NCBI GenBank assembly: GCA_009663185.1
Contig: VJZX01000005.1
Span: 35,698-99,697, forward strand
Reading direction: 5' to 3'
Source of the DNA: Isoptericola halalbus
Lineage (GTDB): Bacteria > Actinomycetota > Actinomycetes > Actinomycetales > Cellulomonadaceae
DNA: 64,000 bases
Shown here: piece by piece, positions 7,088 to 15,747 of the stretch
Numbering within the stretch: the stretch's first letter is position 1
How the letters are laid out: each line of letters starts with the position of its first letter
Made by a program: the position numbers and the translations under genes
Notes under the pieces: generated by a model
Databases searched by the model: none
What the model saw: the letters and a program-made list of their open reading frames with translations, nothing else
What the model was told of the DNA's origin: nothing

Positions 7088-7872
7088 CCGCGACGCACGA
7101 GCCGCGATGTCCGGGCAGGGTGTGCGCCTGCTGAAAGGGTGTGTCGGCGCGGTGGCTCGGCCTCACGCACCGCGTCGAACGCGCGCAGGATCGTGGGGAA
7201 CTGGACCTCGCCGTACGGCACGTCGACGAAGAGCTCCGACCCGGCAGGTTCGACCCCGTCTGCGGCGGACGCTTCGTCGAGGACCGGGACGCGCACTTCG
7301 ATCGGCCCGTCCGACTCCCAGCTCACCTCGCCGTGGTACACGACGACAAGGGGCTGAGTCCGGTCGATCGCGGCGGCGGCTCGCTGCGCCAGGAGGGCGG
7401 TGACCCGCTCGATGTGTGCGGGGAGGTCCGGGGCGGTCGTGCGGACTGTGCGCGACACGAACGTCTGCGTCGGTACCTCGCGACTCGACACCCGAGGTGC
7501 GTCGACCATGGCCGACACCCGATCCTTCCGATCCTCGGCGAGACCGGACGCGAGGCTGTCGAGCAGCGCGACGGTGCGCTCGTGCGCGCGGACCGCCTCG
7601 GCTCGGTAGGCGTCGAGAAGCTGACGTCGCTCGCCCGGCGGGGCGTCGAGGACCGCGCCGATGCGCTCGAGCGGCATGTCCACCCGGCGCAGCAGCGCGA
7701 TCATGCGCGCGCGTTCCGCCTGCGTCGGGCGGTAGTAGCGGTACCCCGTGTACTCGTCGACGAGATCGGGCAGCAGCAGCCCGCGCCGCTCGTACAGACG
7801 CAGCGCCTTCGGGGACAGCCAGGTGACGCGACCGAACTCGCCGATCGACAACCTCGCGCCGGCGTCGCTCAC
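6988..7872 (-). CDS. MerR-family regulator with altered C-terminus
   Basis: About 294 residues. The N-terminal MerR winged helix includes LSIGEFGRVTWLSPKALRLY, the wing YTGYRYYRP, and helices to about residue 110. A GyrI-like effector domain follows, with VVVYHGEVSW, then VDVPYGEVQF. Homology stops soon after ILRAFDAVRE; the last ~60 residues are Arg/Ser-rich and antisense to the esterase gene end, so the natural C-terminus appears to have been replaced by a deletion. The GTG start at 7872 overlaps the stop of the upstream gene as GTGA, indicating coupling. It may regulate the linked GyrI-like gene. Confidence 0.65.
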   Translation of the reverse strand: MSDAGARLSIGEFGRVTWLSPKALRLYERRGLLLPDLVDEYTGYRYYRPTQAERARMIALLRRVDMPLERIGAVLDAPPGERRQLLDAYRAEAVRAHERTVALLDSLASGLAEDRKDRVSAMVDAPRVSSREVPTQTFVSRTVRTTAPDLPAHIERVTALLAQRAAAAIDRTQPLVVVYHGEVSWESDGPIEVRVPVLDEASAADGVEPAGSELFVDVPYGEVQFPTILRAFDAVREAEPPRRHTLSAGAHPARTSRLVRRGHGSKLSRRNRSTMSMTGSRKNAPPPWPAPSSR

Positions 7873-8358
7873 CTCAGCAAGTATGCGACCTCGACGGCCC
7901 ACCTGCTGGGGTCCGGCTCCGACTGGGGATCGGTCAGGAACTGCTCCGTGCGCGCGTGCCAGTGGATCCCGTCGGCCCGCTCGTCGATCGCGAGCTCGAG
8001 ACCCTGCACGTCGGCCCACTCCCACATCTCCCGGTGGGTCTGTCCGAGCACGTCCGGACCGCCCTCCGGGCGCGCGACGAGATAGCGGCCGGCGGGGATC
8101 GTGCCCGACTCGAACCCGTCCCCGATCTCGATGCACGCCGGGACGGGACCGAGACGTGATGTCCATCGGGTCCGCGGCGGTCTGCAGGCGGCGGTACTGG
8201 TAGATCGGGCCGCCCCGTGGTGTCCCGCCCGCCGCGGCGAGGGCGGCGTAGACCTGCGGGACGTGTGCGTTCACGCGATCCCAGTGAGCGAGGTCGGCTC
8301 TCATCGAGACACCGACCCACGGCCGCTCGGCGCGCTGCTCGACGGTGAAGGTCGTCAT
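7869..8358 (-). pseudogene. Frameshifted GyrI-like small-molecule-binding protein
   Basis: It starts at ATG 8358 with an AGGAGGAA ribosome site and reads MTTFTVEQRAERPWVGV through RRLQTAADPMDIT. The reading frame then shifts by one near 8150-8160, after which the family continues as IEIGDGFESGTIPAGRY and MWEWADVQGLEL to the stop at 7869. Total length is 490 bp, close to the ~160 codons of GyrI/AraC-effector-binding proteins plus one base. It is either a real frameshift or a sequencing error in a C/G run. Its stop overlaps the MerR start, so the two form one unit. Confidence 0.7.
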
Positions 8359-8441
8359 GGATTCCTCCTGGTCGCCACCCGCATCTCGGATGGGCCACCG
8401 CCCAGCAGACCCCTTCCCCCAGGGACAAGGTCAACTCACGG

Positions 8442-8738
8442 TCAGCGCCCCATGCGGCGAGCGCCGAACGGTCCGCCGAACACGATCGAGATTCCGAGCA
8501 CGAACCCGAAGTCGTACCAGTTGCCGGTGTTGTGCACCTCGTACACCGAGACGCTGTCGGTGAACAGCGACACGACGAACGTCACCGGCAGGATGAACCC
8601 GTGCCAGAGGCCGTACCAGAATCCGGCCACCGGTTCGCCCGCGCCCAGCTCAGGGTTGGGTCCGGCCGCGCACGCGGCCGACGCGAGCAGGACGACGACG
8701 GCGAGCACCGCCGTCGTACCGCGTGTGCGGGGCGTCAT
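8442..8738 (-). CDS. Small lipoprotein/membrane protein of unknown function
   Basis: 98 residues. The N-terminal hydrophobic segment ends in a lipobox-like LASAAC (Cys about residue 23), followed by a short linker and two hydrophobic stretches, GFWYGLWHGFILPVTFVV and the C-terminal FGFVLGISIVFGG. Aromatic-rich proteins of this type with the YEVHNTGNWYDFGF core are recurrent hypotheticals in actinobacteria. Function is unknown. It lies downstream of the APC permease on the same strand with a 45-bp gap, so co-transcription is possible. Confidence 0.65.
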   Translation of the reverse strand: MTPRTRGTTAVLAVVVLLASAACAAGPNPELGAGEPVAGFWYGLWHGFILPVTFVVSLFTDSVSVYEVHNTGNWYDFGFVLGISIVFGGPFGARRMGR

Positions 8739-8767
8739 GCCGCCACTGTGGCACCCCTGCCCCGGGG

Positions 8768-8792
8768 CGCGCTACCTCGCGCGCTATCTCGC
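8768..8792 (-). repeat. GCGAGGTAGCGCG motif, two copies
   Basis: On the minus strand, GCGAGATAGCGCG (8792-8780) is followed directly by GCGAGGTAGCGCG (8780-8768), overlapping by one base. The stop codon TAG of the permease gene (8786-8784) lies in the first copy, preceded by the rare Arg codon AGA. This is the same motif as at 5461-5540 and 24238-24250. Confidence 0.65.
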
Positions 8793-10067
8793 CGCGGTGC
8801 GGAGGCGCACGGCGCGCAGCACCAGCCCGACGGCGAAGACCCCGGTCCCGGCGAGCACGGCCTGCACGGGCAGGGTCACCACGAGGACGAGGCACGCGAC
8901 GAGCCCGAGCACCTGAAGCCACCGCGGGTAGAGGCGGTGCTCCCCGCCCTGCGTCCGCGCGGACGCGTTCGCCACGGCGTAGTACAGCAGCACGCCGAAC
9001 GACGAGAAGCCGATCGCGCCGCGCAGGTCGACGGTCGCCACGAGCGCGCACACGACGACGGCGAGCGCGACCTCGGCGCGGTGCGGAACCCTGAACAGCG
9101 GGTGGACGGCGGCCAGCCACCGAGGCAGGTCGCCCTCGCGCGCCATGGCCAGGGTCGTGCGTCCGACGCCCGCGATCAGCGCGAGCAACGCCCCGAGCGA
9201 GGCCGCGGCCGCACCCACGCGCACCACGACCCCCGCCCCCGGCGAGCCTTCGACCGCGGCGGCGAGCGGCGTCGTCGACGCGCCGATCCCGGACAGCCCG
9301 AGCACCGCGAGCAGCGTGACCGCCACGAACGCGTACACGACGACCGTCCCGCCGAGCGCGCCGACGATCGCGCGCGGGATGGTCTGACGCGGCTCGCGCA
9401 CCTCCTCGCCCATCGTGGCGATGCGCGCGAACCCCGCGAACGCGAAGAACAGCAGGCCCGCGGCCTGCAGCACGCCGTACCACCCGGCCGGCCCGCCGAG
9501 GAACCCGCCGGCCGGGCCCGCGCCGGAGGGTCCCCAGATCCCGGCCCCGTCGGGTGAGGAGCCGCCGAGCGCCACGGCCACCGTCACGGCGAGGGCGAAC
9601 AGCACCACGGCGACGATCCAGCGGGCCGCGCGCGCGGTCCGCGTGACGCCCCGGTAGTTCACGGTGGCCAGCGCGACGACCGCGGCGATCGCGACCGGCC
9701 GCTCCCACCCCGGCGGCGCGGTGTACGTCCCGAACGTCAGCGCCATCGCCGCGCAGCTCGCCGTCTTGCCGACCACGAACCCCCAGCCGGCGAGGTAGCC
9801 CCACCAGTCGCCGAGGCGCTCGCGGCCGTACACGTACGTACCGCCCGACGTCGGGTACTGCGCCGCGAGCTGGGCCGACGACGTCGCGTTGCAGTAGGCG
9901 ACCACGGCCGCGAGAGCCAGCGCGAGGAGCAGCGCGGCTCCCGTGCCCGTGGGCTCGACGGCACGGGCGGCGGGCGCGAATGCGGCGAAGACGCCGGCGC
10001 CGATCATCGAACCCAGGCCGATGATCACGGCGTCCGAGGTCCCGAGCCGGCGGGCGAGCTGGGTCAC
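8784..10067 (-). CDS. APC-family amino acid/polyamine permease
   Basis: A 427-residue permease with about twelve membrane helices. The first helix holds the family substrate-binding signature IIGLGSMIGAGVFAAF. A Pro-free GGTYVYGRERLGDWWGYLAGW block follows at TM3, as in basic amino acid/cationic transporters, and a further conserved stretch is LLFFAFAGFARIATMGEEVR. The GTG at 10067 is chosen because GGAAGGAG lies five bases upstream. It is divergent from the flavoprotein gene and shares its promoter gap, but the ars operator faces the other way. The substrate is not determinable. Confidence 0.85.
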   Translation of the reverse strand: MTQLARRLGTSDAVIIGLGSMIGAGVFAAFAPAARAVEPTGTGAALLLALALAAVVAYCNATSSAQLAAQYPTSGGTYVYGRERLGDWWGYLAGWGFVVGKTASCAAMALTFGTYTAPPGWERPVAIAAVVALATVNYRGVTRTARAARWIVAVVLFALAVTVAVALGGSSPDGAGIWGPSGAGPAGGFLGGPAGWYGVLQAAGLLFFAFAGFARIATMGEEVREPRQTIPRAIVGALGGTVVVYAFVAVTLLAVLGLSGIGASTTPLAAAVEGSPGAGVVVRVGAAAASLGALLALIAGVGRTTLAMAREGDLPRWLAAVHPLFRVPHRAEVALAVVVCALVATVDLRGAIGFSSFGVLLYYAVANASARTQGGEHRLYPRWLQVLGLVACLVLVVTLPVQAVLAGTGVFAVGLVLRAVRLRTAAR

Positions 10068-10123
10068 GGCGCTCCTTCCACGCACGTTCTCACGCCGACC
10101 TCAGCGTGGCCGGCCCTGACATC

Positions 10124-10183
10124 TTGCCATCCATCGAAGATTGTGGATATGTTGCGCTGGTCGATACATCGAAGAACTTCGAT
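10124..10183 (+). promoter_or_regulatory. ars-type promoter/operator, copy 2
   Basis: TTGCCA (10124-10129), 18-base spacer, TATGTT (10148-10153), then a perfect palindrome ATCGAAGAACTTCGAT (10168-10183) just before the CTGAGGAG ribosome site of the flavoprotein gene. The palindrome lies downstream of the -10, so a bound repressor would block elongation or initiation. A second CATCGAAG half-type site overlaps the spacer at 10132-10139. ArsR (5533) is the likely binder, because the same layout adjoins its own gene. Confidence 0.65.
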
Positions 10184-10196
10184 CTGAGGAGCGGGA

Positions 10197-11600
10197 ATGA
10201 GCACGACGACGGCGGACGACCTGCCCGTGGTGGTCATCGGCGCTGGGCCGGTCGGCCTCGCCGCCGCGGCACACCTGCACGAGCGCGGCCTCGAACCACT
10301 GGTGCTGGAGGCAGGCGACGGTCCCGGGGCGGCCGTGGCCGGCTGGGGCCACATCCGGCTGTTCTCACCGTGGCGGTACGACGTCGACGCCGCCGCCCGG
10401 CGTCTCCTCGAGGCGACCGGCACCTGGTCCGCCCCCGACCCCGACCGCCTGCCGACGGGCGCGGAGCTCGTCCAGGACTACGTGGCGCCACTGGCGGCGA
10501 CGCCGGCACTGCGCGACCGCGTCCGGTACAAGACCCGGGTCTCCGCCGTCTCACGCGACGGGGCCGACCGCACCCGCTCGACGGGTCGCGAGCGACGGCC
10601 CTACCTGGTCCGCACGGTCGGACCCGACGGCGAGGTCCGCGACCTGCTGGCGCGGGCGGTCGTCGACGCGTCCGGAACCTTCGGTCAGCCGAACCCGGTC
10701 GGCGCGAGCGGGCTGCCGGCCCCCGGCGAGGACGAGGCGGCGGCCTTCCTCGCCGGGCCGCTGCCGGACGTCCTGGGCGTCGAGCGCGAGCGGTTCGCGG
10801 GGCGCCACACGCTGGTCGTCGGGATGGGGCACTCCGCGGCGAACACGCTGCTGTCGCTGGCGCAGCTCGCAGAGAGCTCACCGGGGACCCGGATCACGTG
10901 GGTCATCCGAGGGGGGACGCCGCGGCGGCTCTACGGCGGTGGGCAGGCGGACGAGCTGCCTGCGCGCGGCGAGCTGGGTGAGCGCCTGCGCGCCGCCGTC
11001 GAGACGGGCCGGCTGGAGCTGATCACGCGCGTGACGATCGAGCGGCTCGAGCCGGGCGCAGAGCAGGTGCGCGTGCTCGGCACCGGGCGGCGGGCCGGTG
11101 TCGACGGCGTCCTCGACCTGCACGTGGACCAGATCGTGAACGCCACGGGCTTCCGGCCGGACCTGAGCATGCTTCGCGAGGTCCGGCTCGACCTCGACCC
11201 GGTGGTCGAGGCGCCGACCGAGCTCGCCCCGCTCATCGACCCCAACCTGCACTCGTGCGGCACCGTGCCGCCGCACGGCGAGCCCGTGCTCGCGCACCGG
11301 GACGCGGGGTTCTACCTCGTCGGCATGAAGTCGTACGGCCGGGCGCCGACGTTCCTGCTGGCAACCGGGTACGAGCAGATCCGGTCGGTCGCAGCGGCGC
11401 TCGCCGGCGACCGTGCGGCCGCCGAGACGGTCGAGCTGAACCTGCCCGCCACCGGCGTGTGCTCCTCGGACCTCGCGCTCGCGTCCGACGACGCAGGCTC
11501 CTCGGGTTGCTGCGGTACCACGACGGCGGGGCCGCAGCCGGTGGAGATCGGGTTTGCGACGGGCCTGGCGCACGGGCGCGCGGGTGACCCGGTCGCCTGA
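10197..11600 (+). CDS. ArsO-like FAD/NAD(P)-dependent oxidoreductase
   Basis: 467 residues. FAD-binding Rossmann motif VIGAGPVGLAAAAHL is at residues 13-27, a second dinucleotide motif VVGMGHSAANTLL near residue 205, and the flavin-monooxygenase-type ATGFRPDLS near residue 320. The C-terminus is cysteine-rich (VCSSDL, GSSGCCG), which could bind metalloid or metal. This architecture matches the flavin-binding monooxygenase-like protein ArsO seen in actinobacterial ars clusters. Role in arsenic handling is inferred from the ArsR-type operator and the paralogous remnant beside arsR. The MFS gene downstream overlaps its end by 17 bp. Confidence 0.75.
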   Translation: MSTTTADDLPVVVIGAGPVGLAAAAHLHERGLEPLVLEAGDGPGAAVAGWGHIRLFSPWRYDVDAAARRLLEATGTWSAPDPDRLPTGAELVQDYVAPLAATPALRDRVRYKTRVSAVSRDGADRTRSTGRERRPYLVRTVGPDGEVRDLLARAVVDASGTFGQPNPVGASGLPAPGEDEAAAFLAGPLPDVLGVERERFAGRHTLVVGMGHSAANTLLSLAQLAESSPGTRITWVIRGGTPRRLYGGGQADELPARGELGERLRAAVETGRLELITRVTIERLEPGAEQVRVLGTGRRAGVDGVLDLHVDQIVNATGFRPDLSMLREVRLDLDPVVEAPTELAPLIDPNLHSCGTVPPHGEPVLAHRDAGFYLVGMKSYGRAPTFLLATGYEQIRSVAAALAGDRAAAETVELNLPATGVCSSDLALASDDAGSSGCCGTTTAGPQPVEIGFATGLAHGRAGDPVA

Positions 11601-12765
11601 CTCCGAGCGCCGCACGGTGCTGGTCCTGGCCGTCACGCAGACCGTCGGGTACGGCGTCCTCTACTACGCCTTCCCCGTGCTGCTGGTCCCGGTCTCGGCC
11701 GCGCTGCACGTCCCCACCGTCGTGACCGCCGGGGCCGCGACCACCTCGCTGGTGGTCGCGGCCCTCGCGGCGATCCCGGTCGGACGGTGGCTCGACGGCC
11801 GGGGCGGCCGCGGGCTCATGACCGCAGGGTCCGTGCTCGGTGTCGTCGCCGTGGTCGCCTGGTCCCAGGTGACCGCGCCCTGGCAGCTGTACCTCGCGCT
11901 CGGCCTCGTCGGCCTGGCGCTCGCGGCCTCGACGTACGAGGCGGCGTTCGCGGTCCTCGTGTCCTCGATCGGCGATCCCGCGAGCCGACGCCGAGCGATG
12001 CTCGCCGTCACGCTCGTCGCCGGCTTCGCGTCGAGCATCTTCTTCCCGCTCACGGGACTGCTCGTGGACCGTCTCGGCTGGCGCACGGCCTTGGTGTGCC
12101 TCGCCGGTCTTCTCGCGGCGACCGCCGTACCGGGGCACGCGCTCGCCGTTCCCCGGGACCGTCCGCGCCGGCCGAGCACCGGCCGCTCGGGCGCCGGCGT
12201 GCCCGAGGCGTTGCACGACCCCGGCTTCTGGCTGGCCACGACCGCCTTCCTCGCCCAGGCGGTCGCCGTCTCCGCCGTCGGCACGCTGCTCGTGTCGCAC
12301 CTGATCACCGCGGGCTTCGCGGCGACCGCCGCGGCGAGCGTGTCGGGGCTGCTCGGAGTGCTCTCGGTGGTGGGGCGACTCCTGTTCACCGGCGTCTCGA
12401 CGCGGTTCGGCGTCACGACGGTCACGGCGGTCGTCTTTGCCGTCCAGGCGGCGGGCGTTGTCGCCCTCCCGCACGCGGGCACGATGACCGGCGTGGTGGC
12501 GTGCGTGATCACGTTCGGGATCGGGTTCGGGGTCGCGACGATCGCCCGACCCGCGATCCTGCTCGACCGGTACGGCACCTTACGCTTCGCCACGATCGCC
12601 GCGGTGATGTCCGTGCCGATGGCGCTGGCTCGCGCCGGTGCACCCGTCGGGGCCGCCGCGCTCGGCGACCCCGAGTTCCTGGCCTGGGCCGGTGGGGCAT
12701 GCCTCCTCGCGGCGGGTCTTCTGGTCGTGCTGCCACGTGTGCGACGCGGCGTCGACAGACGGTGA
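11584..12765 (+). CDS. MFS transporter linked to the ars-type flavoprotein
   Basis: About 393 residues and twelve predicted membrane helices. It begins VLVLAVTQTVGYGVLYYAF; the loop between helices 2 and 3 has GRWLDGRGGR, a recognisable motif A variant (GxLaDrxGrr). The GTG at 11584 overlaps the end of the flavoprotein gene, implying one transcript and coupling. A reasonable proposal is export of the flavoprotein product or of a metalloid species. That rests on operon context only; MFS sequence does not reveal substrate. Confidence 0.8.
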   Translation: MTRSPDSERRTVLVLAVTQTVGYGVLYYAFPVLLVPVSAALHVPTVVTAGAATTSLVVAALAAIPVGRWLDGRGGRGLMTAGSVLGVVAVVAWSQVTAPWQLYLALGLVGLALAASTYEAAFAVLVSSIGDPASRRRAMLAVTLVAGFASSIFFPLTGLLVDRLGWRTALVCLAGLLAATAVPGHALAVPRDRPRRPSTGRSGAGVPEALHDPGFWLATTAFLAQAVAVSAVGTLLVSHLITAGFAATAAASVSGLLGVLSVVGRLLFTGVSTRFGVTTVTAVVFAVQAAGVVALPHAGTMTGVVACVITFGIGFGVATIARPAILLDRYGTLRFATIAAVMSVPMALARAGAPVGAAALGDPEFLAWAGGACLLAAGLLVVLPRVRRGVDRR

Positions 12766-12793
12766 TCCACTCGTCATCCCGGCGTCCGGCGCT

Positions 12794-12815
12794 GTTCACC
12801 CGGCATTCACCCAGG
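12794..12815 (+). promoter_or_regulatory. PHO box upstream of pstS
   Basis: Two direct repeats, GTTCACCCGGC (12794-12804) and ATTCACCCAGG (12805-12815), exactly 11 bp apart. This is the form known for PhoP binding sites in actinomycetes (GTTCACC-type 11-bp units). It lies 75 bp before the pstS start and would activate the operon at low phosphate. Confidence 0.8.
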
Positions 12816-12889
12816 CCGAGTTCTATCGAGACGTCCGACAGGAAACCGGGCGGGAAGACGTCCTGCCTGCAGCAGACGGGATCATTCAC

Positions 12890-13855
12890 GTGCTCAAGAC
12901 TTCGAAGCGTGCCGCCGCCCTGGTCGGCGCCGCCGGGCTCGCGCTCAGCCTCGCCGCCTGTGGCGGCGGGCAGCAGAACGCTGCCGGCGCCAACGGCGAC
13001 GGCGCGACCGGGACGGTCGCGGTCGACGGCTCCTCGACGGTCGCCCCGCTGACGTCCGCCGCCGCAACCCTCTTCCGCGACGTCGAGCCCGGGGTCAACG
13101 TCACGGTGGCCACGTCCGGGACCGGTGGCGGTTTCGAGGCGTTCTGCGCCGGGGAGACGGACATCTCCGACGCCTCCCGCCCGATCAAGGACGAGGAGGC
13201 GCAGGCATGCGCCGACGCCGGGATCGAGTACACCGAGATCGTCATCGCGAACGACGGACTGTCCGTCGTCGTCAACCCGGAGAACGACTGGGCGCAGTGC
13301 CTCACGATCGAGCAGCTCAACACGATCTGGGGGCCCGAGGCCGAGGGCACCATCACGAGCTGGAACCAGGTCGACCCGTCCTTCCCGGACGAGCCGCTCG
13401 ACCTCTACGGCGCGGGCACGGACTCCGGAACCTTCGACTACTTCACCGACGCGATCAACGGTGAGGAGGGCGCGATCCGCGCCGACTACACCCCCTCGGA
13501 GGACGACAACGTCACCGTCCAGGGTGTCTCCGGGTCGGCCGGGGCGATGGGCTTCTTCGGCCTGAGCTACGCCGAGGAGAACGCCGGCCTCGTCAAGATC
13601 GTCGAGATCGACGGCGGAGACGGCTGCGTGACGCCGTCCAAGGAGACCGTCCAGGACGGCACCTACACCCCGCTCGGCCGCCCGCTGTTCATCTACGTCA
13701 ACAACGCCAACTACGCCGAGAACGCGGCGCTGCAGTCGTTCGTCGACTTCTACCTCGAGAACGAGGAGCAGGTCGCCGCCGAGGCGCTGTTCATCGATCT
13801 CACCGACGAGCAGGCCGAGACCGCGCGTACCGAGCTGGACAGCCTGAAGGGCTGA
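12890..13855 (+). CDS. pstS: Phosphate-binding lipoprotein PstS
   Basis: 321 residues. A signal peptide with lipobox LSLAAC puts the mature lipid-anchored Cys near residue 23. Phosphate-binding signatures are present: VDGSSTVAPLTSA, TSGTGGGFEAFCAGETDISDA and GAGTDSGTFDY. It captures phosphate outside the membrane for PstCAB. The GTG at 12890 is the start that gives a normal lipoprotein signal; the ribosome site is weak. It is first gene of pstSCAB, with a PHO box 75 bp upstream. Confidence 0.95.
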   Translation: MLKTSKRAAALVGAAGLALSLAACGGGQQNAAGANGDGATGTVAVDGSSTVAPLTSAAATLFRDVEPGVNVTVATSGTGGGFEAFCAGETDISDASRPIKDEEAQACADAGIEYTEIVIANDGLSVVVNPENDWAQCLTIEQLNTIWGPEAEGTITSWNQVDPSFPDEPLDLYGAGTDSGTFDYFTDAINGEEGAIRADYTPSEDDNVTVQGVSGSAGAMGFFGLSYAEENAGLVKIVEIDGGDGCVTPSKETVQDGTYTPLGRPLFIYVNNANYAENAALQSFVDFYLENEEQVAAEALFIDLTDEQAETARTELDSLKG

Positions 13856-13857
13856 CC

Positions 13858-14829
13858 GTGAGCTCCACGTCCACGACGGCGGCCGGCCGGGCAGCAGTGC
13901 CCGGCCGGCTGGCCGCGCCTGCACCCGGGACGAGGATCCTGCGGTCCGGGAACCGGCCCGGCGAGGCAGTCGTCCGGGTTCTTCTGCGGCTCGCGGCGTT
14001 CCTCAGCGTCGCGATCACGGTCGGAATCGTCCTGTCGCTCCTGGGCCCGGCGCTCGACTTCTTCAGCGAGGTCTCGGTCGTCGAGTTCCTCACGGGCACC
14101 CGGTGGACCCCACGGTTCGCCGACGCGTCGTACGGGGTGCTGCCGCTGGTGACCGCGACGGCATGGACGACCCTGATCGCGATCGCCGTCGCGGTGCCGT
14201 TCGGCCTCGGCTCCGCGATCTACCTGTCCGAGTACGCTCCCGACCGGGTGCGCCGGATCCTCAAGCCGGTCCTCGAGCTCCTCGCCGGGGTGCCCACCGT
14301 CGTCTTCGGCTACTTCGCTCTGACCTGGTTCGCGCCGACCGTCCTGCAGCGGTTCCTCTCGCTGGAGGTCGGACCGTTCTCGATCTTGTCCGCCGGGGCC
14401 GTGATGGGGGTGATGATCATCCCGACGGTCGCCTCGCTCTCCGAAGACGCCATGTCAGCGGTGCCGAACGCGCTGCGGCAGGGTTCGGCGGCGCTCGGCG
14501 CCAACCGGATGCAGACCTCGCTGCGGGTCGTCTTCCCGGCGGCGTTCTCGGGAATCGTCGCGGCGATCGTGCTCGGCATCTCGCGTGCCGTCGGCGAGAC
14601 GATGATCGTCACCATCGCCGGCGGTCAGCTCGTCCAGATGGTGAGCTCGCCTCTCCAGCAGGGCGCGACGATGACGACGTTCATCGCGAACGCCGCGCTC
14701 GGCGACTCGCGCGTCGGTTCGCTGGAGTACAACACGCTCTTCGCCGTGGGCCTTCTCCTCTTCTTCCTGACGCTGATCGTCAACCTCGTCGCGATCCAGC
14801 TCGTCCGACGTTTCCGCCAGGAGTACTGA
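13858..14829 (+). CDS. pstC: Phosphate ABC transporter permease PstC
   Basis: 323 residues with six membrane helices and the ABC permease EAA-like loop ALRQGSAALGANRMQT in the cytoplasmic coupling segment. The segment GLGSAIYLSEYAP is characteristic of PstC. It forms the membrane channel with PstA. It starts at GTG two bases after the pstS stop; its own stop overlaps the pstA ATG (TGATG), so the operon is tightly coupled. Confidence 0.95.
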   Translation: MSSTSTTAAGRAAVPGRLAAPAPGTRILRSGNRPGEAVVRVLLRLAAFLSVAITVGIVLSLLGPALDFFSEVSVVEFLTGTRWTPRFADASYGVLPLVTATAWTTLIAIAVAVPFGLGSAIYLSEYAPDRVRRILKPVLELLAGVPTVVFGYFALTWFAPTVLQRFLSLEVGPFSILSAGAVMGVMIIPTVASLSEDAMSAVPNALRQGSAALGANRMQTSLRVVFPAAFSGIVAAIVLGISRAVGETMIVTIAGGQLVQMVSSPLQQGATMTTFIANAALGDSRVGSLEYNTLFAVGLLLFFLTLIVNLVAIQLVRRFRQEY

Positions 14830-15746
14830 TGGCTCTCTACACCCCGCAGGCCGCGGCGGCCGACGCGCGTCGCACCGTCCTGACCACCTCCGGACGGTCC
14901 AGGGAGCGCACACCGCGGTCCCTGGTCTTCGTCGTCCTCCTGTGGTTCAGCCTGCTCGTCGCGTTCGCCACCCTGGTGGCGCTGCTGGTGCACACGCTCG
15001 TCGACGGCCTGCCGCGCCTCGACGGGCGGCTGTTCAGCGAGTACCCCTCGTCCCGCCCGGAAGAGGCTGGCGCGCGCCCTGCCGTGCTCGGCTCGCTCTG
15101 GGTCATCGGTACGACCGCGGTGCTGGCGGTTCCGCTCGGCGTCGCCGCCGCCGTGCACCTCGAGGAGTTCGCCGACCGGGACAAGTGGTGGAACCGGCTC
15201 ATCGAGGTGAACATCTCCAACCTCTCCGCGGTTCCCGCGATCATCTACGGCATGCTTGCGCTCGGGTCGCTCGCGCTGCTCGGCGTGACGCAGAAGAACA
15301 TCGTCGTCGGCGGCGCCGTCGCGCTCGGGATGCTCATCCTGCCCGTGATCATCATCTCGACACGGGAAGCCTTGCGTGCCGTCCCACGTGAGCTGCGCGA
15401 CGGATCGCTCGCCGTGGGCGCCAGCGACCTCCAGACCACCTGGCGCATCACTCTGCCGGCCGCTCTTCCCGGGATCGCGACCGGCACCATCCTCGCGCTG
15501 TCCCGCGCGCTCGGCGAAGCCGCACCGCTCTTGCTGCTCGGGGGGCTCGTCTTCTTGTCCTTCGACCCGAACGGGCTGCTCAGCCAGTTCACCACGATGC
15601 CGATCCAGATCTTCAGCTGGACGAGCCAGCCGCAGGCCGAGTTCCACACGCTCGCCGCGGCGGCGTCGATCCTGCTCATGGGGATCCTGCTGCTCATGAA
15701 CGGCACCGCAATCTACATCCGCAACCGATCCCAGAAGCGCTGGTGA
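14829..15746 (+). CDS. pstA: Phosphate ABC transporter permease PstA
   Basis: 305 residues with six membrane helices and the coupling loop [16 protein letters not shown]. The PstA-typical segment [18 protein letters not shown] lies mid-protein, and the conserved [12 protein letters not shown] before the last helices. It pairs with PstC. The ATG at 14829 overlaps the pstC stop codon; pstB begins one base after its stop. Confidence 0.95.
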   Translation: MALYTPQAAAADARRTVLTTSGRSRERTPRSLVFVVLLWFSLLVAFATLVALLVHTLVDGLPRLDGRLFSEYPSSRPEEAGARPAVLGSLWVIGTTAVLAVPLGVAAAVHLEEFADRDKWWNRLIEVNISNLSAVPAIIYGMLALGSLALLGVTQKNIVVGGAVALGMLILPVIIISTREALRAVPRELRDGSLAVGASDLQTTWRITLPAALPGIATGTILALSRALGEAAPLLLLGGLVFLSFDPNGLLSQFTTMPIQIFSWTSQPQAEFHTLAAAASILLMGILLLMNGTAIYIRNRSQKRW

Positions 15747-15747
15747 C

